From Nitrospirota bacterium (lineage in GTDB: Bacteria > Nitrospinota > Nitrospinia > Nitrospinales > Nitrospinaceae): a stretch of DNA of 5,704 bases. The notes beneath the pieces were generated by a model. The model made no database searches and was not told where the DNA came from. It saw only the letters and a program-made list of their open reading frames with translations. The translations under genes were made by a program, and so were the position numbers. The stretch spans positions 1 to 5,704 of the forward strand of contig JAUVMD010000104.1 of NCBI GenBank assembly GCA_030600405.1, read 5' to 3'. Below are positions 1-5,704 of this stretch, one piece after another. How positions within the stretch are numbered: position 1 is the first letter of the stretch; every line of letters begins with the position of its first letter.

Positions 1-1772
1 ACGGCTCGTCGGGGATCGCAGTAGGCATGGCATGCTCATTTCCCAGTCACAACCTGACCGAAGTGATTAACGCGTTAGTCTCCCTCATTGACGAACCGAA
101 GCAAACCACTGCCCAGATCATGAAATACATCAAGGGACCGGATTTCCCAATGGGCGGCATCATTCTGAACTCCAAAACAGAACTTCGCAAAGCGTATGAT
201 CAGGGATTGGGTGCCGTTAAGATTCGCGGCGAGTGGAAACAGGAAGATCTGACTCGAGGCAAAAAACAGATTATTCTGACGGCCATTCCCTATGGTGTCA
301 ACAAATCCCGTCTAATTGAAAAAATTGCCGAGATCATTATTAGTAAAAAACTTCTGGCGCTAACGGACATTCGTGATGAAAGCGACGAGAACGTGCGGGT
401 GGTGCTTGAGATCAAGAACGGTCAGGATCCGGAAAAGGTCATGACCTACCTGTTCAAGCACACGGAGCTGGAAACAAATTTTCAATTGAACTTCAATTGT
501 CTGAAGCCCACCGGCGAACCGGCCCGTCTCTCTCTCAAGGAGATCTGTTCCCATTTTCTTGAGTTCCGGAAAGATGTGATTGTCCGCCGGTTGAAGTTCG
601 ATCTTGCCCTTCTTGAAAAACGCCTGCACATTCTTGCGGCTTTTGTCATCGTTTTCAAAAAACTCGACAAGGCTCTCAAGCTGATCCGTTCTTCCAAGGC
701 ACGACAGGAAGCGGCGACCAAACTGAAGAAAGCGTTCAAGCTGGATGACGAACAGGTTTCCGCTATTCTGGAAATTCCGTTATACCGCCTGGTATCCATG
801 GAAATCGAAAAAATCCAACTGGAGCAAAAGGAAAAACTCCAAGAGCAAAAAGAGATCAAGAGCATCCTGGATTCCCAAAAGAAAATCTGGGACGTCGTTA
901 AAACAGAGTTGAAGGAAGTTGAGGAGAAATTCGGCGACAGACGGCGTACCAAAATCAAAACGATTGAAACGGTGGAATACAACGCGGAAGATTTCATCGA
1001 ACATGAAAACGCGGTGCTGGTACTGAGCCGCAACGGCTGGCTGAGAAAAACCAAAAACCTGAGCGATCCTGCTACCCTGAAATTCAAGGAAAAGGACGGA
1101 TTGTTGGGGATCGTTCGGACGAACTCCCGCGACTTGGCAGCCATCTTTACTTCCGCCGGAATGGTGTACATTCACAAAGTGTTCAATCTACCCTACACGC
1201 GTGGTGGTTTCGGTGAGCCCGTTCAGAATCTCTTCAAATTCGGGGACGGCGAGCGGGTAATCAAAATATTATCCCTGCCTGGGGGGGAAAACGGCAAAAC
1301 TGAAGAAGCGGGTGAACAGCAGGGTTTTGACTTTGAGGATAGCGTCGAAAATACCGAGGAACTTTTGTTAGTGAATGACATAGGACATGGATTTCGTTTT
1401 CCGCTGGCCAACCTGGCGGAAACCAGCCGCGCCGGGAAACGGGTCATGTCTGTCAAAGAAGACGCGCGCATGGTGGCGGTCAGCCCGGTAGCGGGCAACC
1501 ATGTGTTACTGGTATCAGAGGCCGGCAAAGGTCTTTTGATCAAACTGGATCAGGTGGCCCAGTTGACCGGAGCGGGCGTGGGAGTCAAATTGATGAATAC
1601 GGCTAAAAGCAAAGTGTCCGCCGCCAAGTGTGTGGACCGCAAGCAATCGGTCCAAATAATTTTTGAAACCGGTAAAAGCAAGGAACTCAATCTATCGAAA
1701 ATGACCGTTCACAACCGCGGAGGCCAGGGAGCTTTCGTATCCAAGAATAAAAAAGCGATCAATCTGATCTAA
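1..1772 (+). CDS. parC: DNA topoisomerase IV subunit A (ParC), 5' end missing
   Basis: This is the DNA-breaking and DNA-wrapping subunit of topoisomerase IV, which pairs with ParE to decatenate daughter chromosomes in the cytoplasm. The reading frame is open from base 3, and the residues before the ATG at 27 (GSSGIAVG) are the conserved type IIA motif, so that ATG is internal. By comparison with E. coli ParC, about 160-170 residues are missing, including the active-site tyrosine and the quinolone-resistance region. Visible parts are PHNLTEV-like SHNLTEV (about 48-68), the tower domain, the coiled-coil arm with EIPLYRL (771-791) and FGDRRR (930-947), then a five-bladed C-terminal beta-pinwheel (about 990-1772). 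An acidic Gly/Glu-rich linker (about 1275-1350) sits between blades 2 and 3. Blade 1 has the ParC-like LSRNGWLRK and lacks the GyrA box (QRRGGKG), which argues against GyrA. The inferred full length of about 745 residues also fits ParC rather than GyrA (about 875). Confidence 0.94.
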   Translation, partial: GSSGIAVGMACSFPSHNLTEVINALVSLIDEPKQTTAQIMKYIKGPDFPMGGIILNSKTELRKAYDQGLGAVKIRGEWKQEDLTRGKKQIILTAIPYGVNKSRLIEKIAEIIISKKLLALTDIRDESDENVRVVLEIKNGQDPEKVMTYLFKHTELETNFQLNFNCLKPTGEPARLSLKEICSHFLEFRKDVIVRRLKFDLALLEKRLHILAAFVIVFKKLDKALKLIRSSKARQEAATKLKKAFKLDDEQVSAILEIPLYRLVSMEIEKIQLEQKEKLQEQKEIKSILDSQKKIWDVVKTELKEVEEKFGDRRRTKIKTIETVEYNAEDFIEHENAVLVLSRNGWLRKTKNLSDPATLKFKEKDGLLGIVRTNSRDLAAIFTSAGMVYIHKVFNLPYTRGGFGEPVQNLFKFGDGERVIKILSLPGGENGKTEEAGEQQGFDFEDSVENTEELLLVNDIGHGFRFPLANLAETSRAGKRVMSVKEDARMVAVSPVAGNHVLLVSEAGKGLLIKLDQVAQLTGAGVGVKLMNTAKSKVSAAKCVDRKQSVQIIFETGKSKELNLSKMTVHNRGGQGAFVSKNKKAINLI

Positions 1773-1777
1773 ATCCT

Positions 1778-3667
1778 ATGAGCAGTTACAAAGCTAAAGA
1801 TATTCAAGTTCTGGAAGGTTTGGAACCGGTCCGCAAACGACCGGCAATGTATATCGGTTCGACCTCTCTTCAGGGCCTGCATCATCTGGTCTGGGAAATT
1901 CTGGACAACTCCGTCGACGAAGCGCTGAACGGGCATTGCAATCAAATCGAAATCCACATCAAAAAGGGGAATGAAATCACCGTTAAAGATAACGGCCGCG
2001 GCATTCCCATCGATAAATTCCAGAAAACCAAAAAAAGCGCCCTGGAAGTATTATTCACCACCTTGCATTCCGGAGGCAAATTTCAGGAAGGCAGTTACAA
2101 AGTATCCGGAGGATTGCACGGCGTGGGTATGGCAGTGGTGTGTGCCCTTTCAAAATCACTGACCGCTATTTCCCGTCGCGAAGGATTTGAGTGGACCCAG
2201 GAATTTTCTCAGGGCAAAGCCAAAAGCAAACTGAAAAAGGGCAAGGCCTGCCGGACCAATGGAACCGAGATCAGCTTCAAGCCGGATCCGGAAATCTTTC
2301 CCAAAATCGAGTTCAACGTGAAATGGATTCTGGAACGGGCTGAATCCAAGGCATTCCTCAATAAGGGCCTGAAAATCATTGTCAAGGAAGACAAGAAAAC
2401 GCACACTTTCCAATACCCTGAAGGCATCAAGGATTTCATTCGCAAAATCATTAGCAGCAAATCGGTATTGTTCGAAGAGCCTTTTTACACGGAGAAAGAA
2501 GACAAACAACTACGGATGGAAACAGCCTTTATATGGACCTCCAATACGGACACCGTCATTCATTCCTACGCTAATGCGATCAAGACCATCGACGGAGGCA
2601 CCCATGAAAATGGTTTCCGTAACGGGATCACCAAAGCCTTGAAGGCTTATATTGATCGCCGCAAACTTCTCCCCAAGGGAATCACCGGCATTACCGGTGA
2701 CGATGCCAAAGAAGGGTTAGTGGCTATTATCAACGTGTATCTTCAAGGAGATGTGGAGTTTCAGGGCCAGACCAAGGGCCGTCTCAATTCCGATATCACT
2801 TCTCAGGTGGAATCGGTGGTCAAGCATTCACTGGAGCATTATTTGCATGATCATCAGTCAATCGGCGACCTGATCGCCAACCGGGTGATTTTGGCGGCGC
2901 AGGCCCGCATCGCCTCCCGTCAGGCAAAAGACTCAGTAAATCGCAAAACACACATTTCGCATCGATTGAACCTTCCCGGAAAACTTTCCGATTGCGCTTC
3001 GACCGATCGCGAGGAGTCGGAGTTATTTATTTGCGAAGGAGATTCGGCAGGAGGTTCCAGTAAGCAGGCGCGTGACCGGAAGACCCAGGCCATTCTGCCG
3101 ATTCGCGGCAAAATATTGAACGTGGAAACAGCCACCCAAGATAAGATTCTTTCCAATGCCGAAATCAAAAATATCATTTCCGCCTTAGGAACGGGCATCG
3201 AACCCAAATTTGAGTATGACAAATTGCGATACGGGAAAGTCGTCCTGATGACCGATGCCGATGTCGATGGCGCCCATATCTGTTCCCTGTTGCTGACTTT
3301 TTTCTACCGATTCATGCCTCAGCTCATTAAGGAAGGACATCTGTTTATCGCTCAACCTCCTCTTTACAGAATTGATTCCGGCAAAAAGCTTTTTTATGCG
3401 GTGGATGACAAGGAAAAAAACAAAATTGTCGAAGGATTAAATGGAGCCCAATATGAGGTAGGACGCTTTAAAGGACTGGGCGAAATGCCTTCCGAAGTTC
3501 TTAAATCCACCACCATGGATAAAAACAAGAGAACCCTTATCCGGGTTACTATTGAAAATAATAAACGTGCCGATAAAACATTTGACCGCCTTATGGGTAA
3601 GGAGGCCCAGCACCGTTTCAAATTTATTCAAGAAAAGGCCCCATTTTTCAAAGAGTTAGATGTTTAA
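1778..3667 (+). CDS. parE: DNA topoisomerase IV subunit B (ParE), ATPase subunit
   Basis: This is the ATPase/Toprim subunit that drives strand passage with ParC. The 629-residue protein is complete and close to E. coli ParE (630); it lacks the large insert of proteobacterial GyrB. The GHKL ATPase comes first: E40 (general base) and N44 in EILDNSVDEA, DNGRGIP at 71-77, GGLHGVG at 111-117, and the transducer QTK loop at 331-333 with ATP-contacting K333. The Toprim domain has EGDSAGG at 420-426 (E420 binds Mg) and the acidic triad in TDADVDG (D493, D495, D497). The C-terminal RFKGLGEM follows. The position matching GyrB Lys447 is Arg443 (PIRGKILN). Conserved sequence begins within ten residues of the ATG at 1778, and no earlier in-frame start exists. 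The start lies 5 bp after parC with no clear ribosome binding site, suggesting translational coupling. The Toprim segment reads more like GyrB than like E. coli ParE, so the ParE call rests partly on the parC partner. Confidence 0.91.
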   Translation: MSSYKAKDIQVLEGLEPVRKRPAMYIGSTSLQGLHHLVWEILDNSVDEALNGHCNQIEIHIKKGNEITVKDNGRGIPIDKFQKTKKSALEVLFTTLHSGGKFQEGSYKVSGGLHGVGMAVVCALSKSLTAISRREGFEWTQEFSQGKAKSKLKKGKACRTNGTEISFKPDPEIFPKIEFNVKWILERAESKAFLNKGLKIIVKEDKKTHTFQYPEGIKDFIRKIISSKSVLFEEPFYTEKEDKQLRMETAFIWTSNTDTVIHSYANAIKTIDGGTHENGFRNGITKALKAYIDRRKLLPKGITGITGDDAKEGLVAIINVYLQGDVEFQGQTKGRLNSDITSQVESVVKHSLEHYLHDHQSIGDLIANRVILAAQARIASRQAKDSVNRKTHISHRLNLPGKLSDCASTDREESELFICEGDSAGGSSKQARDRKTQAILPIRGKILNVETATQDKILSNAEIKNIISALGTGIEPKFEYDKLRYGKVVLMTDADVDGAHICSLLLTFFYRFMPQLIKEGHLFIAQPPLYRIDSGKKLFYAVDDKEKNKIVEGLNGAQYEVGRFKGLGEMPSEVLKSTTMDKNKRTLIRVTIENNKRADKTFDRLMGKEAQHRFKFIQEKAPFFKELDV

Positions 3668-3776
3668 CTCCCTATCCCCCCTCCATTTTCACTCCACTCC
3701 AAGCGATCCAAATTAAGGTAAATCAGATACCTAAAAAGGCTAAGCGAAAACACCGCTGACAATTGCGATTAGCCTT
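3668..3776 (+). terminator. Possible Rho-dependent end of the parC-parE operon
   Basis: Directly after the parE stop, bases 3668-3700 contain 19 C in 33 positions, and no G occurs from 3663 to 3702. Such a C-rich, G-free tract resembles a Rho loading (rut) site. Downstream lies a perfect 8-bp inverted repeat, AAGGCTAA (3736-3743) with TTAGCCTT (3769-3776). Its 25-base loop can form a smaller GCG/CGC pairing (3744-3746 with 3754-3756). No T-run follows the right arm, so this is not a standard intrinsic terminator. Assignment as a terminator is inference from composition and position. Confidence 0.3.
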
Positions 3777-3803
3777 GTAATATTAAGCATTTAATAGTAG
3801 AAT
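3775..3803 (+). promoter_or_regulatory. Candidate sigma70 promoter for the GAF/PilB-like gene
   Basis: TTGTAA (3775-3780, four of six matches to TTGACA) is separated by exactly 17 bp from TAGAAT (3798-3803, five of six matches to TATAAT). It lies about 75 bp upstream of the ATG at 3876, in the only sizeable non-coding region of the window. A second, weaker pair is CTGACA (3756-3761) with TAATAT (3778-3783). AT-rich DNA yields such matches by chance, so this is a candidate only. Confidence 0.35.
3781..3796. repeat. AT-rich perfect inverted repeat in the promoter spacer
   Basis: TATTAA (3781-3786) and TTAATA (3791-3796) are perfect inverted copies around a 4-base centre, GCAT. The 16-bp dyad fills most of the 17-bp spacer of the candidate promoter, a position where a dimeric regulator could act. 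No regulator family is recognisable from this sequence, and a 6-bp AT-only palindrome can occur by chance. Confidence 0.3.
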
Positions 3804-3875
3804 TACAGGTAAAGTCCCTATAAATAAATCCACCCAAATGGCTAATAATTTAACTTGTGTGGGAATAACTTGTCT

Positions 3876-4019
3876 ATGAATCCTTTTCAAGCAAAGCCTG
3901 CCAAATCAGCCAAATTAACTAAGCGGGTAGAAGAAGCCAAACCGATAAACGCAGAAAAATCTGTGGCCCGCCCCCCCACCCTGCAAAAAGTTCCAGCACG
4001 ACGTGCTTCGGATAACTAA
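3876..4019 (+). CDS. N-terminal segment of the GAF-GAF-PilB-like protein, cut off by a frame break
   Basis: This is a 47-codon open frame starting MNPFQAKPAK and ending RRASDN before TAA at 4017-4019. It is rich in Lys (7), Ala (8), Pro (6) and Arg (4), with no hydrophobic stretch, and so looks like a disordered basic tail rather than a domain or signal peptide. Only a weak GGGA (3861-3864) lies upstream, 11 bp from the ATG. The stop overlaps the opening of the downstream GAF frame (first codon after its last stop at 4016). Restoring one base near 4014-4018 would join RRASDN directly to LKPIVNRILSAE, giving a continuous protein. I therefore read it as the true amino terminus of the next entry, separated by a sequencing error or a real one-base deletion. 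A free-standing small leader peptide is the less likely alternative. A C7 run lies inside it (3971-3977). Confidence 0.6.
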   Translation: MNPFQAKPAKSAKLTKRVEEAKPINAEKSVARPPTLQKVPARRASDN

Positions 4020-5704
4020 AACCCATTGTAAACCGGATTTTGTCCGCTGAGAGAATTACCAAAACCCTTTTTGAGCTCACGGAGGACCTAAAAAATATCT
4101 TTAACGCTGACAAGGTCACGATCTATGCGATCGACCGCCCCAAGCGACAGCTTTTTTCCCGCAATTTTACGTCCTCCGAAAGTCAGGAAATCCGTATCGA
4201 TATTTCTCCCAAAAGTCTGGCAGGTTTTGTAGCAGCCTCGGGACGAACTCTCAATATAGTCGACGCTTATGACAAAACCGAACTGGCCAAAATTCATCCG
4301 GAGTTGAGCCTGAATACCCAATGGGATAAAAAGTTAGGGTATAAAACCAAATCCTGTCTGATTATCGCCCTTCCACATAACAAAAAACTGATGGGCGTTC
4401 TCCAAATCATCAATAAGAATTCAGAACCTCAATTCACCGACGAAGATGTACGCCTGGCAAAAGAATTGGCCGGGACCTTGGGGCATTCCATCGTCAAAAT
4501 GCAGTCCGAAATCATTGACGAGAAGGTCCAGGAGACCGCTTATGCGATCCATTCCGCAGCCAGTTTACAGGAGATCCTGATCGAACTGCGAGTGCCTATC
4601 CTTCAGTTATTCGAATGCAAAATGGTTACGATCTACGCCATCGACAAGGCAAAAAATGAAATATACTCCCAGGTTCGTCCGGGAGACACTTTGGAGGAAA
4701 TCCGTCTCTCTATTTCCCCAGAAAGCATTGCCGGGTGTGTGGCTTTAGAGAAAAGGCCGGTCAACATCAAAAACGTCAATGACCAGGTGGAATTGGTCAA
4801 GTATCATCCGGACCTGGCTTTTGACAAATCATGGGATACCCTTTCAGGGGAACAAGCGAAAGGCATGTTGGTTTGCCCTTTAATCTATGAGGGAGAATTG
4901 ATGGGTGTCCTCCAACTGGTCAACAAAGAAAATGGGGAACCTTTCAATATCAACGATGAAAAATGTGTTTTAGTCATAGGCCAGTCCCTGGCGTTGGCAC
5001 TTTATAACCAACAAAGGCAAACTAAAATCAAACCGACCAAGTTCAGTTACCTGATCAACAATGGGCTATTAAGCCAGGGAGAATTGACTAAAGCAATTAC
5101 CCAGGCCCGCTCCCAAGGGATCGATATCGAAGCGATGCTTTTAAATGAGTTCAAAATCAAGCGGAATGATTACGGCAAATCCCTGGAGGAATTTTACAAG
5201 GTTCCCTATGTGGGTTTCTCCGATGAGTTTGTTCTACCGCAATCCCTTTTTACCGGTCTCAACATCAACTTCCTGGCTAAAAATAATTGGCTACCGATTG
5301 AAAAGAACGAGAATAAGATCACCATTCTGATCGATAATCCTGCCAATCAGGACAAAATTCAGAATATCAAATTGATCTTTTCCAAAAAGGCTCTCGAATT
5401 TAAAGTAGGCCTTAAGGTGGACATCCATGATTTCCTCAAGGTCACCCCGGAGGGGTCCACTATAGACGATGATGTCGATGATCCCATGGAGACTGAAGAG
5501 GTTTCGAGCCTGCTGGATGCTCTGCAAAATGAAGCGGAAGATGCTGCGATCGTTGATACCGCTGAAGATGATAGTTCCAGCAGCGCTATCAGCGAAACGG
5601 ACAGTACCATCGTCAAACTGGTCAACAAAATCCTGATCGATGCTTATGATATGGGGGTTTCAGATATTCACATTGAACCGGGCGTGGGAAAGAAGCTCAT
5701 GAGA
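4016..5704 (+). CDS. Tandem-GAF PilB/GspE-family secretion ATPase, 3' end missing; start probably in the preceding frame
   Basis: Frame open for 563 codons to the window edge. In order it encodes two GAF domains (about 4037-4500 and 4547-5010), a PilB/GspE N-terminal MshEN-like domain (about 5039-5440; INNGLLSQGEL and KVPYVGF), an acidic Asp/Glu/Ser linker (about 5444-5605), and the start of the type II/IV secretion ATPase, with IVKLVNKILIDA and SDIHIEP (5660-5680). The Walker A, Asp box, Walker B and His box lie beyond the window. Family members are cytoplasmic hexameric motors for type IV pilus extension or type II secretion; the GAF domains suggest allosteric control by a small ligand (inference). 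No good start exists in this frame: the first ATG (4391) would bisect GAF1, and TTG at 4040 falls inside sequence aligning with GAF2. The likely start is the ATG at 3876 in the other frame, reached by a one-base correction. Whether it is PilB, GspE or MshE cannot be decided. Confidence 0.85.
4037..4927 (+). repeat. Tandem GAF duplication, 170-residue period
   Basis: Coding sequence from 4037 (ILSAE) through INK at 4417 aligns without any gap to 4547 (IHSAA) through VNK at 4927. The offset is exactly 510 bases. By hand count about 51 of 127 residues are identical, including VTIYAID, EIR-IS, HP-L and LMGVLQ. This is an ancient in-gene domain duplication, not a nucleotide-level repeat. Length and alignment diverge just after the NK pair. 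Confidence 0.85.

Noticed and set aside
482..1171. 229-codon minus-strand open frame opposite parC
   Set aside because: It is Ser/Arg/Phe-rich with no recognisable domain and lies wholly opposite well-conserved parC codons, so it is an antisense shadow.
1281..1287. G7 run in parC as a contingency locus
   Set aside because: It encodes Gly-Gly in a flexible linker, the frame continues correctly across it, and an on/off switch in an essential gene is implausible.
1..1772. Identification as gyrA
   Set aside because: No GyrA box in the first C-terminal blade, five rather than six blades, a shorter predicted length, and E. coli ParC-like residues such as LSxxGW and RAGK.
3971..3977. C7 run in the N-terminal segment as a phase-variation switch or slippery frameshift site
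   Set aside because: After a shift at C7, the -1 frame stops at TAA 4013 and the +1 frame stops at TGA 4048. Neither reaches the GAF frame, so C7 slippage alone cannot restore the protein.
3919..4321. Minus-strand open frames of 66 and 77 codons opposite the GAF1 region
   Set aside because: Both overlap the GAF1 coding sequence or its N-terminal segment, show no conserved motif and are explained as shadows.
4391..5704. GAF/ATPase gene starting at the first in-frame ATG (4391)
   Set aside because: This would begin in the middle of GAF1 (before the LMGVLQ strand is complete) and discard about 125 codons that align with GAF2.

Overview
The window is ordinary-looking bacterial chromosome of moderate GC, with all genes on the + strand. 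It carries a decatenase gene pair (parC then parE), a 208-bp intergenic region, and the front part of a large GAF-GAF-PilB/GspE-type ATPase gene that runs off the right edge. The five-bladed C-terminal domain of ParC resembles that of proteobacterial topoisomerase IV. Type IV pilus or type II secretion ATPases fused to GAF domains are, from memory, mostly seen in deltaproteobacteria-like lineages and Nitrospinota. A Gram-negative bacterium of that kind is my best guess, at low confidence, because no taxonomic marker is present.

Layout. Bases 1-1772 are the 3' three-quarters of parC; the catalytic tyrosine and quinolone-resistance region lie before the window. Bases 1778-3667 are a complete parE of 629 codons, 5 bp after parC, with no visible Shine-Dalgarno sequence, so the two are probably one translationally coupled operon. 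Bases 3668-3875 are non-coding and hold a C-rich, G-free tract and an 8-bp inverted repeat (possible Rho-dependent end of the operon), followed by a plausible sigma70 promoter with an AT-rich palindrome in its spacer. Bases 3876-5704 encode a protein whose parts lie in two frames. A 47-codon Lys/Ala/Pro-rich start (3876-4019) is followed, after a -1 shift, by an open frame (4016-5704). That frame encodes two tandem GAF domains, a PilB/GspE N-terminal (MshEN-like) domain, an acidic linker and the start of the secretion ATPase.

How the genes work together. ParC and ParE form the A2B2 type II topoisomerase that unlinks replicated chromosomes. The third gene is functionally unrelated and probably a separate transcription unit. 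It looks like a motor ATPase for a type IV pilus or type II secretion-like machine, carrying its own small-molecule sensor domains.

The points most worth a second look are the single-base frame break at about 4013-4019, the tandem GAF sensors on a secretion ATPase (one with a full NKFDE motif), and the apparent loss of c-di-GMP-binding residues from its N-terminal domain. I see no CRISPR array, tRNA, rRNA, insertion sequence or phage gene.
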